The notes under the pieces are model-generated. The model saw only the letters and a program-made list of their open reading frames with translations. It made no database searches and was not told where the DNA came from. Positions 1 to 7,020 of a stretch of DNA of 12,603 nucleotides are shown one piece after another. The stretch covers positions 1-12,603 of the forward strand of contig CAMWZE010000016.1 of assembly GCA_947178685.1 (NCBI GenBank). The letters run 5' to 3'. The position numbers and the translations under genes are program-made. This stretch comes from an uncultured Porphyromonadaceae bacterium. Lineage in GTDB: Bacteria; Bacteroidota; Bacteroidia; Bacteroidales; Muribaculaceae. The stretch's first letter is position 1, and the number at the start of each line of letters is the position of its first letter.

Positions 1-429
1 GGCGGAAGAGAGTCGGGGGTCATTATGGTCACACCACATCTCTTTGCTGCCAAGAAGAACGTGGAAAGCCCGGTACTTGATTTCTCCGTAAAGCTGAGGA
101 ATCTGAAACGGAGCCGGATAACGCCATGCTCCGACAAGATCCACACCCGCACCCCAGGAAAATCGTTTGTCGGTGTCAATATCCTTGAAGGTAGCCGCAC
201 GCACATATCCACTGTTTTTCAGAGGAGAGCCGAGTCCCTGAAGATTACTGACAAGCCAGAATGGGTTGTGGGCATCGGAGGAGAAAGCTGCACGGGTCTG
301 AACGTTATATCGTAATGAGTCGATACCTGTGGCATAGGTGCTTAGAGCGTGTCCGACAGAGACTGTCAGAAGCATGAAAAGACGGAAACCTTGAAGTCCG
401 GAAAGGATTTTTTGGGAAAATCTATACAT
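1..429 (-). CDS. Wzi-like capsule assembly outer-membrane protein (5' part, cut by window edge)
   Basis: Only the first 143 codons are present; the gene runs leftward out of the window. The reading frame opens at an ATG at 429-427 and stays open to base 1. The N-terminus looks like a signal peptide: basic residues (R3, K7, R16), a hydrophobic stretch around residues 17-29 (FMLLTVSVGHAL) and a likely cleavage near residue 27 or 33. The mature part begins with strand-like, aromatic-rich sequence including HNPFWLVSNLQGLGS (54-68), GYVRAATFKDI (74-84), FSWGAGVDLVGAW (90-102) and PQLYGEIKYRAFHVLLGSKE (111-130). These resemble the start of the Bacteroidales Wzi-family beta-barrel proteins, which are usually more than 400 residues long. 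Wzi proteins help hold or assemble capsule at the cell surface. Its position, divergent from a capsule export operon, supports the call. The assignment rests on recalled family resemblance; another outer-membrane barrel is possible. Confidence 0.75.
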   Translation of the reverse strand, partial: MYRFSQKILSGLQGFRLFMLLTVSVGHALSTYATGIDSLRYNVQTRAAFSSDAHNPFWLVSNLQGLGSPLKNSGYVRAATFKDIDTDKRFSWGAGVDLVGAWRYPAPFQIPQLYGEIKYRAFHVLLGSKEMWCDHNDPRLSSA

Positions 430-482
430 ATAGAATAACTGAGGGGAAGAGATGCGAATTAAGACTGCCACATTGTACGACA

Positions 483-513
483 CTAAATGACGAGAGTTAT
501 TTGTTGAAGACAA
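483..513 (-). promoter_or_regulatory. Weak candidate promoter for the Wzi-like gene
   Basis: On the minus strand a TTG (513-511) is followed after exactly 20 bases by TCATTTAG (490-483). The spacing fits the Bacteroides -33/-7 pattern, but only four of the six fixed bases of TAnnTTTG match. The TTG lies inside a perfect 8-bp palindrome, CAACGTTG (511-518), which might be an operator. If real, transcription would start roughly 50 bases upstream of the ATG at 429. This is the best match I found on this strand, not a clear one. Confidence 0.2.
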
Positions 514-648
514 CGTTGAAATGTTTGGAAATAATCCGTTCGAAAAGAGCATCTCAGAGGTGAGGAGAATAATATAATGTATAAATAGAACGTATTGTTC
601 AATAAAATTGGTATAATTTACGTTCTGAAAAAAGACTTTAAGGTTATT

Positions 649-680
649 TTTGAGAATTAGACATAAAATAGCTAACTTTG
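649..680 (+). promoter_or_regulatory. Bacteroides-type promoter for the rightward polysaccharide operon
   Basis: TTTG at 649-652 and TAACTTTG at 673-680 are separated by 20 bases. This fits the published Bacteroides primary sigma factor pattern (TTTG at -33, TAnnTTTG at -7) at every fixed position. Transcription should start around 685-690, leaving a leader of only about 12-17 bases before the ATG at 702. It is the only strong match in the 430-701 intergenic region, which holds no gene that I can see. Because all rightward genes lie close together, this promoter may drive the whole 11-kb operon. Confidence 0.6.
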
Positions 681-701
681 TCGTTCAAAACCCAAGATGA
701 T

Positions 702-1832
702 ATGGTAAACTGGATCACAAACGATATACTGACATTTGCGGTGTCGCTGCTTCTGGCCGGCATCATTATACCCCAGATTCTTTTGATAGCTTTCAGAAAG
801 AAGCTATTTGACGAAGTAGACGAACGCAAGGTTCATAAAGGAGTGGTGCCACGATTAGGAGGCATAGCATTCCTCCCGTCGATATTATTCTCACTTGCCT
901 TGGTGGTTGGCTGCAATCTTCGACTTATTAGTCCCGATATGTGGGATGTGTTCGTCGATTCGAGTGTGCCGATCTATTTTATGGTTTGTGCCGTATTGCT
1001 GATGTTTCTCGTGGGTATGGCCGACGACCTTATCGGTGTGCGCTATATGGCGAAGTTCATAGTGCAGATTCTATCTGCTCTGCTTATATGTGCATCCGGA
1101 TTATATGTCAACGACCTTTACGGGTTTCTTTGGCTCGGAGAACTTCCCGGTTGGTTCGCTTTCCTTGTGACAGCCTTCGCCGTAGTCTTCATAGTGAATG
1201 CTATCAATCTTATCGATGGTATTGACGGTCTTGCCTCCGGTCTCAGCACTGTGGCGCTGGTGTTTTATGCCATTGTCTTTTATCAAGGGGAAGACTACAT
1301 CTATTCTATGTTGGCAAGTGCGGCAGTGGGCACGTTGCTCCCGTTCTTCTATTACAATGTATTTGGCAACGTAAAGAGACAGAAGAAGATATTCATGGGC
1401 GACACGGGAGCCTTGACCACAGGTATGATTCTTGTGTTCTGTGCCATCGCTGTTATTCATATTGATGAAAGCCATTTCGCTACCGATGATTACAATCCGT
1501 TGATTGTTGCCCTCTCCCCATTGGTGATTCCATGTTTCGACGTGGTGCGTGTGTATCTTCACAGAGTGGCACGTCACCGCAATCCATTTCTTCCCGACAA
1601 ATGCCATATCCATCATAAACTGTTGGCTCTCGGACTCAATCAGCGCTTGGCGTTGATTGTGATCCTTGTGTGTTCGATGGTGTTTATCATAGTCAACATC
1701 ATACTCTCCCCATACTTTAACCCTACGGCCATCATCGTGGCCGACATTATCATATGGACAGTGGCAAATATGCTTCTGTCGAAGGCTATAAGAAACAGGG
1801 AGAAGAAACTCAATGTAAAACTTTACGACTAA
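702..1832 (+). CDS. WecA/TagO-like undecaprenyl-phosphate sugar-1-phosphate transferase (MraY/PNPT family)
   Basis: This polytopic membrane enzyme is predicted to transfer a sugar-1-phosphate, typically GlcNAc-1-P from UDP-GlcNAc, to undecaprenyl phosphate on the cytoplasmic face, starting glycan repeat assembly. Family motifs appear in order, numbered from the ATG at 702 (376 residues): DERKVHKGVVPRLGG (40-54), GMADDLIG with the metal-binding Asp pair (105-112), NAINLIDGIDGLASG (166-180), FMGDTGAL (231-238) and the WecA-type C-terminal signature HRNPFLPDKCHIHH (292-305). The HIHH signature separates it from MraY proper. About ten hydrophobic segments are visible. The frame also opens eight codons earlier at a TTG (678), but that codon lies within the promoter -7 element, so I chose the ATG. 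It is the first gene of the operon and lies 17 bp ahead of the Wza-like gene. The exact donor sugar cannot be read from sequence. Confidence 0.93.
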   Translation: MVNWITNDILTFAVSLLLAGIIIPQILLIAFRKKLFDEVDERKVHKGVVPRLGGIAFLPSILFSLALVVGCNLRLISPDMWDVFVDSSVPIYFMVCAVLLMFLVGMADDLIGVRYMAKFIVQILSALLICASGLYVNDLYGFLWLGELPGWFAFLVTAFAVVFIVNAINLIDGIDGLASGLSTVALVFYAIVFYQGEDYIYSMLASAAVGTLLPFFYYNVFGNVKRQKKIFMGDTGALTTGMILVFCAIAVIHIDESHFATDDYNPLIVALSPLVIPCFDVVRVYLHRVARHRNPFLPDKCHIHHKLLALGLNQRLALIVILVCSMVFIIVNIILSPYFNPTAIIVADIIIWTVANMLLSKAIRNREKKLNVKLYD

Positions 1833-1849
1833 TCCACTTAGTAATAATA

Positions 1850-2632
1850 ATGAAAAGCAAATTTCTTAAGGGAGTGGCGGCTTTTTCCATCAGCCTTGTG
1901 CTTTTGGGATCCACCGGTTGCTCTGCGCCGAAGAATGTGACATATTTTCAGGATCTAACGGAAGCGGTTCATACGATGCCGTCAGGCGTTCAGATAAAAG
2001 TGGAGCCTGCCGATAAGCTTAGAATTATCATAAAGACTAAGGATCCGCAATTGGTTAATCTCTTCAACCTTACATTGCCGGGCGACCGACCCGGAGATGG
2101 CTACTCCGACTATACGGTGACTCCGGAAGGTACAATTGACTTCCCGGTGTTGGGTATTTTAAAGGTTGAGGGTATGACTCGTGGAGAGCTGGCGGCCTTT
2201 ATCAAAGGTGAGCTCATGGGACGCGAACTCGTAAAAGACCCGGTGGTAACAGTGGAATTCCTAAGTGCCGGCTTCTCTGTGATGGGAGAGGTGAATCGTC
2301 CCGGGAAATTCAATTTTAATAAAGATCAACTTACTATCCTGGAGGCTATCGCTATGGCAGGAGACCTCGGCATACAGGGAAAACGTGAGAATGTTGCCAT
2401 TGTAAGGCATGAGGCCGATGGTGTGCACACCTATAGGGTGGATCTTACGAATTTCTCAGAACTCGTGAAATCACCGGCTTATTATGTCCGTCAGGATGAT
2501 GTGATATATGTAGAACCCAACAATGTAAAGAAACGTCAGACCACCGCCAACGGCAATAACCTCATCTCTGCCGGATTCTGGGTGTCACTCGCCTCGGTTC
2601 TTGCGAGCATCGCGGTGTTGATTTTCAAATAA
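1850..2632 (+). CDS. Wza-like polysaccharide export lipoprotein
   Basis: This is predicted to be a periplasm-facing outer-membrane export component that works with the Wzc-like protein encoded next. The 260-residue product has a lipoprotein signal: basic start (MKSKFLKG), hydrophobic stretch 9-19 and lipobox STGC with the acylated Cys at 24. A polysaccharide export (Poly_export) domain covers about residues 50-138, including the conserved-looking VEPADKLRI (51-59) and YTVTPEGTIDFPVLG (88-102). One SLBB-type beta-grasp domain follows (about 140-222), with MGEVNRPGKF (145-154) and YYVRQDDVIYVEP (211-223). A hydrophobic helix ends the chain (about 238-259). It is much shorter than E. coli Wza (about 380 residues), lacking a second SLBB domain. 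The frame is open upstream to 1754, but that stretch overlaps the previous gene; the ATG at 1850 places the lipoprotein signal at the N-terminus. Confidence 0.92.
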   Translation: MKSKFLKGVAAFSISLVLLGSTGCSAPKNVTYFQDLTEAVHTMPSGVQIKVEPADKLRIIIKTKDPQLVNLFNLTLPGDRPGDGYSDYTVTPEGTIDFPVLGILKVEGMTRGELAAFIKGELMGRELVKDPVVTVEFLSAGFSVMGEVNRPGKFNFNKDQLTILEAIAMAGDLGIQGKRENVAIVRHEADGVHTYRVDLTNFSELVKSPAYYVRQDDVIYVEPNNVKKRQTTANGNNLISAGFWVSLASVLASIAVLIFK

Positions 2633-2643
2633 CCTAAAACAAT

Positions 2644-5079
2644 ATGTCGATGTCAGTCAATAGTGTGCATACATCTTCGACGAAAAGCGGAAATGAGCCG
2701 ATTACAGTTAAGGAGTTCACGAAGCTATGTCTCAGAAATTGGATGTGGATATTATCCTCATTGTTTCTCTTCCTTGCATGTGGATACCTTTATATAAAAT
2801 GTCAGCAACCCGAGTATGAGCGTTCGGAAGAGATTTTGGTAAAGGATCAGGAAGCAGGTGGAGGCATCGGTGGGATGGCAAGCACTTTCGCGTCTATGGG
2901 GTTGGTTTCAGGCAATTCCAATGTCTATAACGAGCTGATTACGATAACGTCTCCGGCTGTCATGGGTGAAGTGGTTGACAGACTTCGTCTGGATGTGGAT
3001 TATTTTAAGGAAGGCTCATTTCACGGTACTGATCTGTTCGGTACCAATCTTCCTTTCTATGTCGATTTTATTGATCTCACCCACGATGATGCGGCTAAGT
3101 TCAGCTGTGATATAAATCCCGACGGCACGCTTCGTCTATATAAATTCATCTCTTATGATGCCAACAATAAGAAGGTGAAACATAAGGAAACTGTTGAGAA
3201 TGTCAAGATAGGGGAGGAGATATCGACACCTCTAGGGAAGATACGTATCACGGCCAACCCAATCTATAAAGAAACTCCCGCCACAGACAAGCCGGGTAAA
3301 ACGACCACGATAACAGTGACCAAGAATGACCTCCATTCAGCCATTGAGACTTACTCCAAGAAAGTGAGCGGCGATCTCAAGGAGGAGTATGCTGATGTGA
3401 TAGCCTTGGTAATGAAGGATGTGAGTGTAGAACGAGCTGAGGCTGTTCTTACAGAGATTGTGAACGTTTACAATGAGAACTACGTCAGCGACAAGAACAA
3501 GATTGCCAAAGCTACCTCGCTCTTTATTGAAGAACGTCTGCATATAATAGAGCAGGAATTAGGTAGTGTTGACGCTAATATAGCTCAATATCAGTCTAAG
3601 GAGAACGCTATGAATATTCCGGAGCGGTCGGCTGCTATGTTGGGAAAAGACGTTGAACTCCATGATAGAATCATCAATCTCACCAACAATCTTGAACTTT
3701 GCCGCTATATGTCGGAGTATTTAAAGGATCCGGCTAACCGTAACAAGATAATTCCTATAAATACGGGGGTACAGTCGCAAGAGGTGGAGGCGCAGATCGC
3801 CGGCTACAACGACCTGTTGCTTAATAGAAATTCCCTTGTGCAGAGTTCATCGGAAAATAATCCTATAGTAAAGGATTACGACGTGCAACTTGCCGATCTG
3901 AGGAATGCTATCCTTAAAGGTATGTCCAACCGGATGCATCAGCTTGACAATCTCCTTGCGAGTGCTAAGAAGGAGCAGAGCAGAAACAAGACGGAGATGC
4001 AGTCTACTCCTACTAAGTCACTTCCGTTGCTCTCTGAAAAGCGTCAGCAGTCGGTTATGGAGAATCTTTATCTTTTCCTTCTTGAAAAGAGGGAGGAGAA
4101 TGAGTTGAGTCAGAAGTTTACGGCTGATAATATCAGAATAATCACCCCTCCTATGGGGTCATTGCGTCCGGTGTCGCCGAAGAAGATGTTCATAATGTTC
4201 TTTGCCTTCGTTTTCGGATTGTTCCTGCCGATGGTGGTGCTCTTCATCCGTAAGGTAAGCGACACCAAGGTAAGAGAGAAGAAAGATCTTGAGATTGTGA
4301 AGATACCATTCGCCGGTGAAATTCCACAGGTTGGGAAGCCGGTGAAAGCTAAAGCACTCGATACCGTCGGTAAACTTAAGAATCGGAAGGATGAGAAGGC
4401 ACCTCTCGCAGTTGTAAAGGAGGGTGACCGCGATGTTGTGAATGAGGCATTCCGCGTTATTAGGAGCAATCTTGACTTCATGGGCGGAAAGAACAGTAAG
4501 TGTGAGATTATCATGCTCACTTCGTTCAATCCGGGCAGCGGTAAGTCGTTCATCTCTTATAATCTTGGACTTTCGTTTGCTTTGAAACGTAAGAAAGTGC
4601 TTCTGGTGGATTGTGATTTGCGTCACGGTTCCTCATCAATGTATGTCAATTTACCATCGAAAGGTCTTACGAACTATCTCAACGGTTCAACCGATGACTG
4701 GCAGAGTCTTGTAGTGCCGTCCCCGGCTAATCCGTTGCTTTCAATAATGCCAATAGGCAAGATGCCTCCGAATCCGGCTGAACTTCTTGAGAACGGTCGC
4801 CTTAAGGAGCTTCTGGAAGCAGCAAGGTCTGATTATGACTACATACTTGTTGACTGTCCGCCGGTGAATATCGTGGTGGATGCTCAGATTGTGGCTCCTC
4901 TTGCCGACCGCACACTCTTTGTGGTGCGAGCAGGCTTGCTTGAGAAGAGTGCATTGACAGAACTGAATGAGTTCTATGAGGACCAGAAGTTCACAAAGAT
5001 GAGTGTCATACTTAACGGTACAGCCGCCGTGCATAGCCGCTACTATACTTACGGCACTTATCAAAGTTACAATAAGTAA
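2644..5079 (+). CDS. Wzc-like chain-length determinant and BY-family tyrosine autokinase
   Basis: This inner-membrane polysaccharide co-polymerase of 811 residues combines a Wzz domain and a bacterial tyrosine kinase in one chain, as in Gram-negative Wzc. The first membrane helix is near residues 33-51. A large periplasmic region with predicted helical, coiled-coil-prone sequence (about 290-460) follows. The Pro-rich LRPVSPKK (507-514) precedes the second helix (about 515-535). The kinase carries the oligomerisation motif EAFRVIR (601-607, ExxRxxR), Walker A FNPGSGKS (628-635), Walker A' VLLVDCDLR (652-660) and Walker B YILVDCPP (733-740). The tail is a tyrosine cluster, Y800, Y801, Y803, Y806 and Y809, the usual autophosphorylation site that tunes polymer length and export. 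It lies 11 bp after the Wza-like gene and 18 bp before the matching phosphatase. A second ATG two codons in (2650) is an alternative start. Confidence 0.95.
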   Translation: MSMSVNSVHTSSTKSGNEPITVKEFTKLCLRNWMWILSSLFLFLACGYLYIKCQQPEYERSEEILVKDQEAGGGIGGMASTFASMGLVSGNSNVYNELITITSPAVMGEVVDRLRLDVDYFKEGSFHGTDLFGTNLPFYVDFIDLTHDDAAKFSCDINPDGTLRLYKFISYDANNKKVKHKETVENVKIGEEISTPLGKIRITANPIYKETPATDKPGKTTTITVTKNDLHSAIETYSKKVSGDLKEEYADVIALVMKDVSVERAEAVLTEIVNVYNENYVSDKNKIAKATSLFIEERLHIIEQELGSVDANIAQYQSKENAMNIPERSAAMLGKDVELHDRIINLTNNLELCRYMSEYLKDPANRNKIIPINTGVQSQEVEAQIAGYNDLLLNRNSLVQSSSENNPIVKDYDVQLADLRNAILKGMSNRMHQLDNLLASAKKEQSRNKTEMQSTPTKSLPLLSEKRQQSVMENLYLFLLEKREENELSQKFTADNIRIITPPMGSLRPVSPKKMFIMFFAFVFGLFLPMVVLFIRKVSDTKVREKKDLEIVKIPFAGEIPQVGKPVKAKALDTVGKLKNRKDEKAPLAVVKEGDRDVVNEAFRVIRSNLDFMGGKNSKCEIIMLTSFNPGSGKSFISYNLGLSFALKRKKVLLVDCDLRHGSSSMYVNLPSKGLTNYLNGSTDDWQSLVVPSPANPLLSIMPIGKMPPNPAELLENGRLKELLEAARSDYDYILVDCPPVNIVVDAQIVAPLADRTLFVVRAGLLEKSALTELNEFYEDQKFTKMSVILNGTAAVHSRYYTYGTYQSYNK

Positions 5080-5097
5080 AAAAGAAGGGAGACAGAT

Positions 5098-5814
5098 ATG
5101 TGGCTTTTTGGGAAAAAGAAAAGTCTTAGACAATCCGGAATATTCAACGGATTTACCGATTGGCATTCCCATATACTTCCGGGAGTTGATGATGGCATCC
5201 GCACCATGGATGAGTCATTGGCTGCCTTGCGCCAATATGAAGAGCTCGGTGTAAAAAGAATTTGGCTTACTCCCCATATTATGGAGGATATCCCGAACAC
5301 TCCGGAAGAGCTCCGTAAAAGATACGATGAGCTCCGTAGTGCATGGAAGGGCAGTATAGAACTGCGTCTGGCTGCCGAGCATATGCTCGACTCCATTTTT
5401 GAGGAGCGTCTGGAATCGGGAGAGGTGATGCCGTTGGGTGACAATGGAGAATATCTTTTGGTAGAGACCTCATATTATAATCCCCCTATGGGATTGGACG
5501 ATATGCTGGATAAAATTAAGTCTAAGGGCTTTTATCCCGTGTTGGCTCATCCTGAGAGGTATCGTTATATGGATGAGGATGATTATCGTAGCTTGAAAGA
5601 GCGAGGAGTGCTGTTTCAGATGAATTATGCATCCCTTGTGGGTGGCTACGGTGAGACCTCCAGAAAGAAAGCGGAATGGCTTCTTAAGAATGGAATGATC
5701 GATTTCTTGGGAAGTGATCTTCATCGTGTTGAGAATATTAGCAGAACCGTTGATTCGTCCCCAAGGAAAAACGAATATATCGATCTGATCACGGTATTGC
5801 CGGGCAAAATATAA
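5098..5814 (+). CDS. CpsB/YwqE-like PHP-family protein-tyrosine phosphatase
   Basis: This 238-residue cytoplasmic metal-dependent phosphatase is predicted to dephosphorylate the tyrosine cluster of the upstream kinase. The PHP-fold metal ligands are all visible: DWHSHILPGVDDG with H23 and H25, TPHI with H60, the E94-H95 pair in AAEHMLD, LAHPERY with H151, and GSDLHR with D207 and H209. The length matches the CpsB/CapC/YwqE family (about 240-255). No low-molecular-weight (Wzb-type) phosphatase is seen, so this gene fills that role. It starts 18 bp after the kinase stop. A purine-rich AAGAAGGGAG (5082-5091) sits 6 bases before the ATG and looks like a Shine-Dalgarno site, which is less common in Bacteroidales. 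Basic residues KKK near the N-terminus may favour membrane proximity, though that is a guess. Confidence 0.93.
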   Translation: MWLFGKKKSLRQSGIFNGFTDWHSHILPGVDDGIRTMDESLAALRQYEELGVKRIWLTPHIMEDIPNTPEELRKRYDELRSAWKGSIELRLAAEHMLDSIFEERLESGEVMPLGDNGEYLLVETSYYNPPMGLDDMLDKIKSKGFYPVLAHPERYRYMDEDDYRSLKERGVLFQMNYASLVGGYGETSRKKAEWLLKNGMIDFLGSDLHRVENISRTVDSSPRKNEYIDLITVLPGKI

Positions 5815-5833
5815 TTGAAAAGCTATCTGCCAG

Positions 5834-6976
5834 ATGAAAATACTACAGGTGTTCACAATTCTACCCACGGCAGTCTCATTTTTCGACGGGCAGCTGCGCT
5901 ACCTTGTCGATCAAGGTAATGAGATTCATGTCGTGAGCGACTCTCCTGAAGATCCGGACTTTACCAACAGAAATCGAATTGTCTATCACCGGCTTCCGAT
6001 AGCGAGGAGTATTTCTCCAACTATGGATATTAAATCTATAAGATTGCTGGCAAACCTTATGCGTCGGGAGAATTTCGATATGGTGATAGGTCATACGCCA
6101 AAAGGAGCACTTGTGGCAATGATGGCATCGAAGCTTGCGGGTGTTAAAAATCGTGTGTATTACCGTCATGGCCTTATCTATACCACAGCCCAGGGAGTGA
6201 AACGGAAAGTGTTCAAGGCAGTGGAGCGACTCACCGCTTATATGGCAACCTCGGTTGTTAATGTGAGTAATTCCTTAAGTCGCCTGGCTGTGGCCGACGG
6301 ACTCAATCCCGATGCCAAACAATATGTTATTGGAAAGGGTACATGTGGAGGAATTGACACCAAAAGAACTTTTAATCCTGACTTGGTGGATGAGGAATCT
6401 GTTGCGGAACTGAAAAGATCGCTTGGATTAGATCCGGAAGATTACGTAGTAGGATTCTGTGGACGGCTTTGTAAGGATAAGGGGGTGAGGGAGCTTGTGG
6501 ATGGATTTAAACTCCTGCGGAAACGTAATGAGAATGTTAAGCTCCTCTTGGTAGGGCCTTATGATACTCGTGATATACTTCCGGAGGAGTATAAGAAAGA
6601 AATTGAAAGTAATCCTGACATAATAGCGACGGGAAGGATTGCAAAGAACATGTTGCCGTTATACTATCAACTGATGGATGTTTTTGTTCTTCCATCATAT
6701 AGAGAGGGTTTCGGCATGAGTGTGCTTGAGGCGTCGGCGATGAATAAGCCGGTGCTGGTGTCGCGTTCCCATGGATGTGTAGATTCAATAGTAGAGGGAG
6801 AAACAGGCCTGTATATTGACATTTCACCGAAGGATATAGCCGCACAGATTGAATGTGTGAAGGGTTCTACCAACTCCTACGGTGTAAAGGGTCGTAAATG
6901 GGTATGTGAGAATTTTGATAGTGAGAGCATGTGGCCTAAAGTGTCAAGCCTCCTTGACGAATTGTGCCTGAAATAA
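5834..6976 (+). CDS. GT4-family glycosyltransferase
   Basis: This is a retaining GT-B glycosyltransferase of 380 residues, predicted to add a sugar from a nucleotide donor to the undecaprenyl-linked intermediate at the cytoplasmic face. The N-terminal half has the acceptor-side Rossmann fold, with GHTPKGALVAMMASKLAGVK (86-105) and VYYRHGLIYTT (108-118), which resemble PglA/CapM-type enzymes. The C-terminal half has the donor-binding GFCGRLCKDKGVRELVDGF (207-225), GRIAKNMLPLYYQLMDVFVL (267-286) and the signature PSYREGFGMSVLEA (287-300). In this signature E291 and E299 form the EX7E motif. The length is typical. It lies 19 bp after the phosphatase gene and before the aminotransferase gene, consistent with use of the amino sugar or a neighbouring residue in the repeat. 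The donor, acceptor and linkage are not determined. Confidence 0.92.
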   Translation: MKILQVFTILPTAVSFFDGQLRYLVDQGNEIHVVSDSPEDPDFTNRNRIVYHRLPIARSISPTMDIKSIRLLANLMRRENFDMVIGHTPKGALVAMMASKLAGVKNRVYYRHGLIYTTAQGVKRKVFKAVERLTAYMATSVVNVSNSLSRLAVADGLNPDAKQYVIGKGTCGGIDTKRTFNPDLVDEESVAELKRSLGLDPEDYVVGFCGRLCKDKGVRELVDGFKLLRKRNENVKLLLVGPYDTRDILPEEYKKEIESNPDIIATGRIAKNMLPLYYQLMDVFVLPSYREGFGMSVLEASAMNKPVLVSRSHGCVDSIVEGETGLYIDISPKDIAAQIECVKGSTNSYGVKGRKWVCENFDSESMWPKVSSLLDELCLK

Positions 6977-7020
6977 AGAGTCTGTAAATAAACGAAACTG
7001 CGGAAAAAGGAAAAATATAT

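Noticed and set aside
25..315. Open frame on the plus strand at the left end (96 codons)
   Set aside because: It lies opposite the Wzi-like frame, which has a signal peptide and family-like sequence; the plus-strand product shows no recognisable features.
595..617. TTG followed by TATAAT, resembling an E. coli sigma-70 promoter
   Set aside because: The spacing is short (14 bases), and Bacteroidales primary sigma factors use a different pattern; AT-rich DNA gives such matches by chance.
1101..1616. Long minus-strand open frame (171 codons) with many histidines
   Set aside because: It is antisense to the WecA-like gene, whose catalytic motifs fall in the same stretch; its low-complexity His content reflects the opposite strand.
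1754..1849. Upstream extension of the Wza-like gene by 32 codons
   Set aside because: It overlaps the preceding gene and would bury the lipoprotein signal inside the chain; the ATG at 1850 fits the signal sequence.
4110..4626. Two overlapping minus-strand frames of about 150 codons
   Set aside because: Both are antisense to the second membrane helix and Walker A region of the kinase and overlap each other; no family resemblance.
4741..5172. Minus-strand open frame spanning the kinase/phosphatase junction (143 codons)
   Set aside because: It is antisense to two well-supported genes, with no motif or promoter seen.
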